From positions 1-64,000 of the forward strand of contig JAKSZP010004204.1 in assembly GCA_022478985.1 (NCBI GenBank): a DNA stretch of 64,000 nt, given 5' to 3'. Shown piece by piece: positions 45,198-55,695 of the stretch (the stretch's first letter is position 1; each line of letters starts with the position of its first letter). The stretch is from Massospora cicadina. Taxonomy: Eukaryota; Entomophthoromycota; Entomophthoromycetes; Entomophthorales; Entomophthoraceae. The translations under genes were made by a program, and so were the position numbers. The notes beneath the pieces are model-generated. The model made no database searches. It saw only the letters and a program-made list of their open reading frames with translations, and was not told the origin of the DNA.

Positions 45198-47230
45198 TTA
45201 GACAACCAAACTTGTTTTTGGTCTTGCCAAAGCTTATTTCAAGTGAAAGGTCTTCATAGTGGTATTCAGGTGCTTTGGTTGTTCATTGTGGTTAGGACGC
45301 TCTTGTCCATAGTGGTCTCATTCTTATTAGCAGTGTTCCAGCTATGCGTTTCTCTTTTTCTGCACATGGGGTTAAAACCACCCTTTTGGCAAGTACATGC
45401 TGGGTATGGACCATTCAAAGCCAGTTGCACAGGTTTCCAATTTCCCACCACTTCTTGTTATAGTAAACTCAGCCCTGACACCCCTACTCCAGGAGTTGAG
45501 TGGATGCATCAGCTTCTACCTGTGGCACCTTCCTGGGTATTTTGTGTTTATAAAACTGTTATGGGTGCTCAAGAGTATAGAGATTTTGAAGTGACCCTTG
45601 GTGGCAGGGCAACCTTATGCCACTGCTTTAAAACTTTTCCGTGGGTCACTTGTGCACCATGGTGTTGGGCTTTTTGTGTGCCCTTATTTTTATGACTCTC
45701 CCTGTGTCTTGGGCTTACCTGTGTCCATTTTTTTCCAAAAGGCGTTTTTCTGTTCCACTTTGAATGACCCTGTAATGGACGCTTAAGTGAGTCAAGCGTT
45801 CCCTGCTGGCTTTAAACATCTGATTAAAGCTTTTTGGGACAATTTTCCTGCCCCAACCCAGAAGGGGCAGGTGGTTTGTCTTTCATTGTTTCATTTGGGC
45901 CAGCCCCTATAAATATTGTCTACAAAGACTCACACACGCCTTTTAAAAAGAGGAATTTTATCCTTCCATTCCTTTGTTTTTAGCAGAATTTAAAGGTGAG
46001 TAGGGGTCCAGCCCAGGAGTTAAATTAAATGTCTTAGTATATTCCACCTTGATGATGTCACCTGCTGATGCCCCTATAATTATGGGGCTTGTAACTAATT
46101 TTTTCAAGAACAGGCCAGAACTACCCACCAATTCCCTCCCCATTTCATCGAAATTAAAGGGTCCAGGCGTGTCTAGCCCAAAAAATAAAAAAAAGGATTA
46201 AGTAGATTGAATTTATTTCAGCATTGCGTTTGGACAGTGCAGGCAGGATCATTGATGAAGGGCCTGGAAGTGATGGCCTTAGATAACAATGTACAATTGG
46301 CTACCAAATTGGGTATGGGGTCATTAATGCCTGAAAACGAGTTCTATAACGTGAACTCCTTAAAAATGAGTTTATATCATCTCTTGTGGCTCTAGTATGG
46401 AACGCATTTCTGTATACCAGATCACCTCTGAGAACCCGCGCTTGACCTCTACCATGATTTACAGAACACAGGAGGTGGATAAGGAGTTGCTTTTGAAATA
46501 TAAAAATGTATCTGCAACTTCTGAAGATATGGTGGGATATGTGGCCTCAGTAGTGAGAGTGGCCAACTATACCTCTCCATTTTTTGATGAAAAAACTTAT
46601 CCTGAATAGCCTGCTTAGCCCTGATGAAGGGTTTTCAGTTGGGGTGTTATCACTTTCTTCTTTGAATAAAGACCATTCTGGATATTTTTTGTTGACTGCT
46701 ACCTTTTCATCCCTTTTATGGAAAATCAGCACAGCTATTTTGGTGGATATAAGAGCCTTTGAGAACTTTATTGACCAAAACCAGGCCAATTACTTTGAGT
46801 TGAATTACTTTCCAGGTGGTATAATTTTGGGAGGGGCTTCCCAAGGTATTCCCACGCTGAAGGTTCTGGGGCTAGTGGACTATCAAGTTAGCAAATATAA
46901 TTTGACTGACCGCTTTCAAGTAATCAAAAGCCTCTTGTACCCCATTTTTGGGAGTAGATTGGTGGCGAGAGTTTTATGTCAGAATTAACTTTTAAGACAA
47001 TACCATACCCTTGACTTTAAAGAATGATCATATATTAGTTGCTTCTTTGTCTGAGGCTAATTACTAGGATGATTTGCCCTAATGGCCAAGGTTCATACAC
47101 TCAGTCTTTCTCCGTTCTCAAGCCCTCTCTGGAGATACCCTTACATTCCTGTTTGGAGTGGTTAGAATCTTCATTTGATGTGGCTTCAGCCAATATACTA
47201 CCACCTATTCAGAGTTTAATTGCAAGTTCA
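45198..47230 (+). pseudogene. G4 gag region and protease remnant
   Basis: The first kilobase (45198-46200) lies where gag should be, but I could not recognise gag motifs; reading is broken and hydrophobic frames there are probably artefacts. At 46584-46988 a retropepsin-like stretch appears: ISTAILVDIRAFENFIDQ, where the active-site DTGA(S) triad has decayed to DIRA, followed by FIDQNQANYF and IPTLKVLGLVDYQVS, the usual chromovirus protease pattern ending in a beta-hairpin. At 47140-47230 an LPPIQ block marks the approach to RT. Confidence 0.6.
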
Positions 47231-50060
47231 AGATCACCGTTGATCTGGTGTGTATATCTTCCCCAATTTACCCTTTGACCGTATGGGAGGAAGTGACATT
47301 AGATGGTGGGTTAAAGAGCAGTTAGCCAAAGGTGCGATTTTTCAGTGTACCTCCCCAGTATGCTCCCCACTTCTCTTTATGGAGAAAGCCAATGGTACTT
47401 TATGCCCATGCATAGACCACGGGAATCTAAACAATGTCACTGTACCAAATTTACATCCCAACCCACTGGACTCAAATATTGCACACTATGTGGAGAAGGC
47501 GAAAGTCTTCTCCAAACTGGATTGTTTAAATGCGTTTAATCAGATCTGGATCAAGAAGGGCCAGGAGTGGCTAACCGCATTCTGTACAAGAAAAGGAATC
47601 TTCCAATTTTGGGTTATGCCCTTTGGGCTAATGAATGTCCCTTTTATCTTTCAACGCCATATTGATGCAGCTTTGGGGGACCTGCTGATAATATGCACGG
47701 TTGCCTACATGGATGATATTCTGGTGTTTTCCCTGATCATGAGTCCCATGCAGTACACCTTTGGTAAGTGGTGTAGAGGTTAAAGGCAGCTGACCTTATC
47801 TTAAAAATCAGTAAATGTGAGTTCTTCAAGTCCCAGTTTACCTTCCTGGGCAACGTCATGTTTGACCAAGGCCACATGATAACTCCAGACAAGGAGAAGG
47901 TGATTCATGAGTGGTCCACCCCAACTTTGGTCAATGAATTGAGAAGTTTTTTTGGGACGTTTATGTTCCATAATAATTTGCACCAAATCTTTCTAATGTG
48001 GCGGCACCCTTATATAAGCCAAGTGGAGCAAAAGTATTCCAGTGGTCCCCCATTTTGCAGGATGCCTTCAAGCGGTAAAGTGTACCCTGTTGTCCACATC
48101 CACACTTTTCCATTTAGATCCTGAAAAGGAGTTTATTGTTGCTACTGATGCCTTCAACTTTGTCACAGTGGCTGCCTTATTACAAGTGGGGGGAGATGGA
48201 ATAGAGCATCCAGGGGATATTTTTACAGGAAGATGTCTTTACCAGAGTTTAACTACGCCGTTTACAACAAAGGGCTAATAGCAGTGGTTGAGGTGGTTTC
48301 CTTTTAGCGTCATCATTTGCATGGCTCATCCCTACCATTACACGTTTATACAAATCACCATGCCTTGTTGTACTACCACACACCTCATATCTTGACCCCA
48401 CAGCAAACCTGCTGGCATGAGACCCTGGCCCAATTTGTGTTTTCTTATGAGTTTATAAAGGGCAAGGAGAATGGTTTGTCAGATGCTTTGAGCCAAAACC
48501 CCACATTAGCTCCAGATCCTAAGGAGGTAGAGGTACACAACACGCACTTGATAATTCTGCTGGGTATGATTGTGGACTAACATCCTTCTCCCATGGACCA
48601 CGTGTCAGCGCTTGCTCCTCTGGAAAATGCATAGGAATATGGTATGTTCAGAAAAGTGGTTATTTCACAGCCTCTATTAGCAGAGTATACTATGGTCCTC
48701 ACCAAGAGCAAGTTGAACCAAGAAGGTATTACCAGAAGATACCACGTGAAGGATGAGATGGTGGGGTTTCAGGGACTCCTATAGGTTCCTGACGGACCTC
48801 TTTGCCTGGAAATCATCCAGGACCATCATGATGGAATCACCATTGGACATCTGGGAAGGCAAAGACTCTATAATTAATTCGCTGTGTTTATAATTGAAAG
48901 GAGTTAGACGCGTAGGTTGCTAGGTATTGTAAGGAGTTCCTGGTCTGCAACCATCTGAAACCAAATTGCCACCCTCTCGCGGGGATGTTGGTACCAGTTT
49001 AAAAGGTTGAAGGGACTTGGACTCCTTATTGGTGGTTTCATTGTGGAGTTACCTGCGCCTGATGATTATGATGACATCATAGTAGTGGTGGACCATTTTA
49101 TGAAGTTCGCCCATTTTATTCCCTGCAGAACCACAGTAACTGCGGCAAAGATGGCTAGGCTCTTTGTGTCTCATGTGTTCGCTCTTCATGGGGTGCCTCA
49201 TGAGAGAATTAGTGATCATGGGACCCAGTTTACCTCCGGCTTTTGGGAAGAGTTGTGTAAGACTCTTCAGATTCGCCCCTGCCATTTGACTGCCTATCAC
49301 CCCCAATCAGATGGGTAGAATGAACGAGTGAACCAGTGCTTGGAACAGTTCCTGTGGTGTTACACTGCCGCAAACCATTTATACTGGGTTTCCCACCTTC
49401 CATGGCCCAGTTTAGCTATAACAACACTCAACATGCATCTATCAGTTGTTCCTCATTTTTCGCTAACCATAAGTTTAACACCGCCTTCAACACGGAGCCC
49501 ATCTGTGGATCCAAAGTTGAAGTGGTGGTGGACTTTGCTAAGACTATCAAGAAAGTACACCAGTGGGTTACCGCAAATTTGGAGATGGCAATGCAAGCTT
49601 ATACGGAGAACGCCAATGGAAAGAGATGGGTAAGTCCTGCTTACAAGGAAGGGGATCTTGAGATGCTTGATGCGCAAAGCATCCCTATCAAAAGCCATGC
49701 AAAAAGCTGGGACCAAAGAGGATTGGGCCTTACCGCATTGTCAGAATTGTTGGCCACGCCTCATATCAGTTAGATCTTCCCCTCATTCCAGATCTTTGCC
49801 ATCTTTCATGGAAGCAAGCTGACGTTGTTTGAGGGCCCCCCACCAGAGACTCTAGAGGCTTATCTCATTTATGGGGCGCCAGAGTGGGAAGTGGAGGAGA
49901 TTGTAGCATCCTGAAGTGTAAGAAGATGACTTAAGTACCTTGTATCCTAGAAAGGATTTGATGCAGCAGAGGATAGTTGGGTACCAGTGCATGACTGCAC
50001 CCATGCCCAAGATCTAATTAGAGTTTTCCACGAGTGTTTCCCTGAGGCTGCAGGACACAA
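47230..50060 (+). pseudogene. G4 RT, RNase H, integrase and chromodomain
   Basis: RT (47250-47783) is open and has SPVCSPLLFMEKANGTL, CIDHGNLNNVTVPNLHP, VFSKLDCLNAFNQI (motif A Asp), VMPFGLMNVPFIFQ and AYMDDILVF (intact YMDD at 47705-47716). A frameshift near 47780 leads to the thumb (CEFFKSQFTFLGNVMFD) and RNase H (EKEFIVATDAFNFVTVAALLQ, LYTNHHALLYY-like, ENGLSDALSQNP). Integrase core at 49007-49318: VVVDHFMKFAHFIPC, ERISDHGTQFTSGFW and AYHPQSDG, then TAG at 49316-49318. The C-terminal part is at 49336-49773. The chromodomain (49880-49960) reads EWEVEEIVAS with three stops, then KGFDAAED. The RT is well kept, but the polyprotein is dead. Confidence 0.88.
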
Positions 50061-50167
50061 GTCAAAGAAAACCACCACCGCCATGAAGCTGGCACCTGCC
50101 CACAAAAACTTTTCCCTGGCAAAAGCCCCTGGAGGAGGGGTAAAGCCCCAAAAGAATGAAAATGTAA

Positions 50168-50880
50168 TGTCATGACTTAATGACATAATTGAGGGAACCA
50201 ATTGTAAGGACAAGGCTGGACTTAAGGAGTCCAAAAAGTTCAGGTTGCAAGGCCTTCTTGATTTAAAACATACCCTGGACCAACTCTGGGTACGGGCAAG
50301 ATATTCCAGGTTAGTCCTGAGGATGTGCGTGATGCTCCTCCCAGCGTTAAAACCAGGGCGTTAAAACACACCAGCTACATTACAAACAATGAAGGTTTGA
50401 TTCAGTTGTTTAGGGGGATGGGGTTATCAAAACCCGTTTCACTTAAAATAATATAAATCAGGTAGGGTCCAGATACATTTGATCACTTGGGTTAAGACTA
50501 GATCAGGTTGCAGTACCAGGTCAGATGGTACTGTGCATTTATTAGTTTGTTTGGGCTTAGAACTGGCCCACAGATTGAAGACTACCCGCTCATGGTTTAA
50601 GTATGATTTCTTGAGTCCAACTTTCCTCATTGGTCGTCTGGTTTAATAAAACCCCCATTTGTTTTATTTGTCTATGTGCATTTATTTAATCCTATTTGCT
50701 GACTTCCAAGAGGTCTAAATCAACCAAATGTATGTCATCCTAGATTGGGCCCTTATGTGCACCTTCCTTCTGGATGGTGCTTTGTTTATCCTTTATTCAG
50801 CGGAGAATTCCGTAGCAATGGGGTGGACCCTCGACCCCCACCCCTACTGGAGCTAAAGCGTTACAGACACACTCTTAACA
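50168..50880 (+). repeat. G4 3' LTR
   Basis: 713 bp, TGTCATG to TTAACA, followed by the CATGT duplication. A TTTAATAAAACCCCC stretch near 50640 could be a poly(A) signal. Confidence 0.92.
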
Positions 50881-51289
50881 CATGTAGGGACATGGTGTCT
50901 CAAGGACCTTTGTGACCCCATAGAGCAGGATTTTTACTAAATTCAAGATTGACCTCCTGATCAGCACCCTCATTGTGCTACATCATCCTCATGACCGCAG
51001 CAGTGGGGGCCACACCTCTCAAGATTTTGGAAGCAGGGATGTGATTCCTGAAGGCATCTCTGTCGATTCTTGTGCATGTGATGCTTCTAGATTGCATCTC
51101 ATGTTGGCGCCTTCAGTATAAGGTTCCATTCACGCTGGTTTGATAGTTGATCTGTCATGCTTAATTTAGAAATGGGGATTTTGACTCTCTCATCATCCTG
51201 AATCCCAACAATGCCCCCTCAAGATCCTATCAGAGGGGGATATAAGGCCAAAGTAATCGGTCATGTACTCAATTTACTACTTTCCCTGA

Positions 51290-52330
51290 TTGCCATTGGC
51301 AATGGAGTACTCTAAGTTCACCTTATGAATGACTTTATAAGGCCTGGATCAAATAACGTCAAGCTTATTCTGTCATCCTCTGGGTCAATGGTGATAAGAG
51401 AGAATGAGGTCACCTAATTGAAAAATTGGTAAGGATTATTGACTAAAATTATGTCAGGATGTCTTCCTTTCTGTGGTGGTGATAATGCCTTGCGTGGCTA
51501 GGGCTTAAAGATGGACAATTTTATCAACTAAGTCCTTCATAGTTAACTTAGAGTTCTTATGTGTGGAGGTCTCAAGCAATGGCTAAATGCTACTTGGCAG
51601 CCGAGGAGAACGCTCATGTAGAGCTTTGAAGGAGGACATCATGATAACTTGATGGTAGCTTATTCTGTAAGAAAGAAAAGCGCTGAGCTTATAATGATTC
51701 CAGCAAGCAGGATCGGAGGTAGCTATCTTTCTAAAATAAAGACAAGGGTTCTGTTAGTGCGTTCCACCACACCATTAATTAATGGTTTTTGTGAGGCAGT
51801 GAAACTCTGGTTAGTACCAAAAAATGAATTAAGTTCTTGGACTACCTGTGGGGTGAAATTGAACCCATTGTCCAAAAGTAAAGTTTGTGGGCATACATGC
51901 TGGGTGAAAATGGATCAAATAAGAAAGAGAGTCATGGTTTTCACAGTGGCAGCGGGGACTAAAATTGCTTTGACCCATTTGGTCAGATGGTCTATGGCTA
52001 GGAGGATATATTTATGGCCATGTGGCCCGGTGGTAAGAGGGCCTACTACATCAATTATAACAACATCGAAAGGACCCGTCAGGGCAATGACCAAGTGTTG
52101 ATATCAAGGACTGGCCCAATCTTGGGATTGGCAAGTCATGCAAGCTTCCAGGACCTTTTAGATGGTTTCCATCATTTGGACCTAGTAACATTCGGTCTTT
52201 AGAAGCTCATGAGTTTCTTTTTCTGCCCCATGTCCCACAGACACATGCCCCTCTAGGATAACGTCAGTTCAGGGAGAAGGGCAGATTGGGTGAGCCATTT
52301 CTTATTGACCCTTTTATATAGCAACCCATC
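51290..52330 (-). pseudogene. M integrase
   Basis: On minus from about 52330: a HHCC zinc region (GHVSVGHGAEKETHELLK, then EACMTCQ). The core (about 52070-51720) includes IIDVVGPLTTGPHGHKYIL (first Asp), AIDHLTKWVKA, TLLLDNGFNFTPQ (second Asp) and NGVVERTNRTL (Glu). All three catalytic acids are visible in one open frame. The C-terminal block (51420-51300) has GDLILSYHH and RPYKVIHKVNLEYS with stops. No chromodomain precedes the polypurine tract at 51211. Confidence 0.82.
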
Positions 52331-52399
52331 CTTGATCTGAGTGTCTTGGGTCATCTTTTATAGCTCAGCTTGGATCTTTGGAGTTTTTAACTCCCAGAG

Positions 52400-52796
52400 T
52401 TCTGGTCAGCCAATTAGATCATACAGTCATTCTTCCTCAGCGGTTAAGGCATCCAGTAATGGAATTCTGGAGAGACCATTAGCATTCTGGATTTGCTCCC
52501 ACACAATGAAAATAGTGAAATCACAGATTTTCAGTCTTAGGTCCCATCTGGCTAAACAGCCATCTGGGTCCTTCATCTGCTGTAGCCACCAGAGCAAGTA
52601 ATGATCAGTGATGATGGTGAAGTGGGTGCTATAGAGACAGGGCCAAAAATGCTTGATTGATAACAAGACAGCTAAGCATTTTCAATTTGGTAACACTATA
52701 GTTTCATTTGGCCTTGATCAAGGTCTTGCTGAAATAAGCTACTGGATGATCGACCTGATTTTCATCATACTGAGCTAGAATGGCCCCAATGGTGAC
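52400..52796 (-). pseudogene. M RNase H, downstream part
   Basis: After the 757-bp insert the minus-strand reading resumes as VTIGAILAQYDENQ, DHPVAYFSKTL, then, in another frame (52666-52427), FTIITDHYLLWWLQQ, ARWDLRLKICDF and NANGLSRIPLL. These are the conserved RNase H core and tether blocks of Ty3/gypsy elements. Stops and one frameshift near 52670. Confidence 0.8.
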
Positions 52797-53553
52797 TGTT
52801 GGGCTTTTCTCTAGTCTGGGTTAAGCCTTAACTTTAGGGTTATAATTTAGTTGTTAATTTAATTAATTGTTGACTTTATTTATAATTACGTATGACATTG
52901 GTTTAGATATAATTGATTTAATCAGCTTATATTTTATTTGGGCCTAAAGCCCAAAATACTAATAAAAATCTAATTGAAAACACTGAGCGATTTCCCATAA
53001 TAACGCCATATTCATGACCCAACGAATTCTGGATAAATCGCCACATTTAGTGCTATACTGGCTGATGAGATAAAGACAAATGTCTGAACTGACTTAATAC
53101 CATCTTAATATTAAGCCCAAGGTTATATTAAGTTTTTATCTCCTCTAGTCAACCACCTTATACCACCTATTATGCCTTACTCTCTATTCATTCCCTTATG
53201 GCAGATAATGGAAACCACTTAACTGGGTTACCGTTATTAATTTCAGTCCAGCTTTAAATGAATAATCCTGATCTACTTCAAATCTGAACCTGAACTGTGC
53301 CATCACCTCCTATATTCCTGAATCTATTTCCACCATTACACATGGTAATCGCCTATCACTCATCATAATCCTGATTTCCTTCTAGTAATTTAAAACTACT
53401 ATTACTTACATAATATACTTAACTTCTTATGACTTTCTTTATTTATATGATTAATGTTCCCTTAGGCTAGTTAAGCCCATTGTATTACATTAAGTCCTGA
53501 TTAAAGCGTCCACTACTTCTTGTCAGCTTGGCCTATCACCAGAAATGCTGAGT
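52797..53553. mobile_element. S: 757-bp insertion in M RNase H, candidate solo LTR
   Basis: The insert interrupts an RNase H reading at the same codon on both sides (ASDVT on the right, VTIGAIL on the left) and is flanked by an exact 5-bp duplication GTGAC (52792-52796, 53554-53558). It starts TGTTGGGC and is AT-rich with no coding potential. The other end (GAAATGCTGAGT) is not the canonical CA, so a solo LTR with a mutated end is likely but not certain. Confidence 0.65.
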
Positions 53554-54560
53554 GTGACATCACTTGCATTCTTGCATAACAAAATATTTTTATTGAAATG
53601 TGGATGGACTAAAATGGGTTTAATACAAAGAGCATTCCTCGATGCATAAAAAGTCTGTTCTTGTTCCAACCGCCACTCAAAAGGTACATTCTTCTGTAGG
53701 AGGTAAAATAAGGGCTCAGTCAGGTTGGCAAACCAAGAGATAAACTGATGATAATAATCCACGATGCTAAGAAATACCTGGATATCCCTCAGGCTTTGGA
53801 GGAGCAACATCTTTTCAATGGCGTTGACTTTGTCTGATATGGGCTGTATGCCATCTTTTGACAACTCATGTCTGAGTAATTCCATTTTGAACTGGAAAAA
53901 GGAGCACTTTGAAGGTTTTTACTTTATTAAAGATTTCCTAAGATGGTTGAAGACTTCCTGAAGTTGCTCCACATTACCATTAAAAGTTCATGAGAAGATA
54001 TTAATGTCGTCATGGTATATAAGGACACATGATAACTTTAAGTCTATGAGGATCCCATCAATGGCACGTTAGAAGGTTGCTGGAACATTACAAAGGCCCT
54101 GGGGCATCCATATGGGTTCAAATAGCTCTTCAATGGCTATGAAAGTGCACTTGGCTCGATCTTCTATGGTGAGCTCCACTTGTCAATATCTGCTGGCAAG
54201 TCCATCACGGAAAAGTATTATAACCTGGAGAGCAGGCTGAGAGAGTTGTCAATTGAGGAAAGGGATAACTGTCTTTCTCATTGGTTGCGTTAAGCCAGTG
54301 GTAGTCCATCACCACCCAATGACTGCCATCCTTTTTTCAGACCAATAGGAGAGGGGAGGCCCAGGGGCTGCGTGAAGGCACCAATAATCCAGCCTCAATA
54401 GTTGTTTGAGTATACCACCACCTGGGCCTCTTCAACCTTACTCTTTTGGTAAGGTCAGGACCAAAAAGGGGAGTGTCCTTAGTCTCCGCATGATGTAGAA
54501 CCTCACTCATTTTTCATGAAATTGTAGGCAAAGGCCAAAAAAGTTCTGAGTACTCCTCCA
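53554..54560 (-). pseudogene. M reverse transcriptase and start of RNase H
   Basis: On minus, RT blocks appear in broken frames. The catalytic box is CVLIYHDDINIFS (YHDD at about 54005-54016), where YLDD or YMDD is usual; the two catalytic Asp remain. The thumb and connection (53885-53523) is open: MELLRHELSKDGIQPIS, KVNAIEKMLLLQSLRDIQVF, NLTEPLFYLLQKNVPFEW. RNase H starts with PILVHPHFNKNILLCKNASDV before insert S. The RT palm upstream is rich in stops. Confidence 0.78.
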
Positions 54561-54639
54561 ATAATTCTTATCCCTAGCACTGTTGTTCCTCCATGAGTTC
54601 CTTTCTGATATGAATGTTGACTAGAGCCACTGATTGGAG

Positions 54640-55010
54640 AACCTCCAAACCAAAATCCCTTGGGCTTCCAACACTGCGGACATCATTGACAGCCTCTACT
54701 GGTATAAGGCGGACATATGAGGTGGGACTATCTTAGCCTACTACCCTAGGTTTATCAGTAAGGTTAGCCACCAACACTGATATAGATCTAGTATAGGCAG
54801 GATCTAGAATCCCCGGACAGGTTAGAACCTCTTTGGCGGACAGGTTATCTAGACCTCAGATCTCCAGCATGTATCCAGAGAGGATGTTAACTTGGATCTG
54901 GGTATCAACAATAACTTGAGACTTCAGAGGTATAGTGGTCGTCCTAGGTAAGTAGATTGTAATGCCTTCATTGCCATCAATGGCAGGCAAGGGCAACCAG
55001 ACCTGAGAGC
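54640..55010 (-). pseudogene. M dUTPase-like domain between protease and RT
   Basis: One minus-strand frame from about 55010 to 54640 reads GITIYLPRTTTIPLKSQVIV, QVNILSGYMLEI, stop, GLDNLSAKEVLTC, PGILDPAYTRSISVLVANLT, then stop, TSYVRLIPVEAV. This follows trimeric dUTPase order: IPP-start strand, IPxGY, a motif-2-like RSxLAxK equivalent (LDNLSAK), motif 3 GxIDxxY (GILDPAY), and a motif-4 position ahead of RLIPVE. Two stops interrupt it; the TGA at 54856-54858 sits where an Arg codon CGA would fit. dUTPases lower dUTP to limit uracil in cDNA. Whether this domain ever had activity cannot be judged. Confidence 0.72.
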
Positions 55011-55079
55011 CCCTTATGTGATACTCAAGTCAAACAATTCAGCTCTCACTCTATAGTAGGTAAGCCTGGGCCTTAACCT

Positions 55080-55440
55080 CTGATTTGGAGTTGCGTGAGG
55101 TTTTGAAGATTAGGGGAAACCAATGTCCCAGTAGGGAATGGAAATTTTTCATTATAATATACCACCATGGAGTAGTCTCAAAGAAACTGAGCTCTGAGAA
55201 GAAGTTCATAGCTTGGGTTATCCAGCACAATGGCTGGGGTATTTACAGAAAGCTTCCCAAATTGGATATTTAGGGAATAATAGGCCTCTTATGGATTGTG
55301 TACACTGCAGTCCAACCATGATTTAATCCATGTAATGCGGCAAGTCTGGGGCAATCTTGATACATTTCATTAACTTGGAAAAAATAGCTTTTATGGGGAA
55401 TCACTGTCAACTATGGCGAGAACCAGAATTTTATGAACTC
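55080..55440 (-). pseudogene. M aspartic protease remnant
   Basis: Near 55410 the minus strand gives AIVDSDSP where IxDTGSP is expected, then, in a shifted frame, KLMKCIKIAPDLPHY, which parallels the protease region KKIKLAPDLEY of P1. The C-terminal part (LSVNTPAIVLDNPSYELLL, then YNEKFPFPTGTL) parallels NNTYDILISTQF in P1. The active-site triad is degraded and several frames are used. Confidence 0.7.
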
Positions 55441-55695
55441 AAAAAGCAACACAGCAACCAAACTTCATAACTGTGGAGATAGCATGAGAAACATGGAAGA
55501 GGCATCAGAACAAGAGTAAGCAGTATCGATTTCTTTATCATCAACGGGTACCAAAACTTCTTCTTCAGGTACAATAGCTTCAGGTTCATTAGAGGTCAAT
55601 GATGAACCTTGAAGCATGGTAGGGATGTCGTCATGGAGCGCCTCGTCCTTCATACTGACGGCCATTTTCCCACCACCTCAGCAAGTCGTTTCCAG

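Larger units (their letters stand above)
44490..50880 (+). mobile_element. G4: chromovirus inserted in the M LTR
   Basis: LTRs 44490-45197 and 50168-50880 flank a plus-strand gag-pro-RT-RNase H-integrase-chromodomain region. The target duplication CATGT is exact (44485-44489, 50881-50885). With it placed, the 5' LTR starts TATCATGG against TGTCATGAC in the 3' LTR, so the canonical TG has become TA in the 5' copy. A purine-rich AAAAGAATGAAAATG precedes the 3' LTR. Confidence 0.92.
44350..51210 (-). repeat. M 3' LTR, split by G4
   Basis: The segment 44350-44489 (AGTTCTCTTGACTGGC, TAGACTACTTTATTGAGTT) and 50886-51210 (TAGGGACATGGTG to AATCCCAACA) align in order with 57625-58089. The break carries the CATGT duplication made by G4. 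Confidence 0.85.

Noticed and set aside
45141..45695. A 184-codon hydrophobic plus-strand frame resembling a membrane or envelope protein
   Set aside because: It begins inside the G4 LTR, has no signal, cleavage or fusion-like features, and sits where gag should be; hydrophobicity comes from T-rich composition.
51649..52202. Long plus-strand frames (up to 150 codons)
   Set aside because: The minus strand here encodes the M integrase core with all three catalytic residues; the plus frames are shadows of it.
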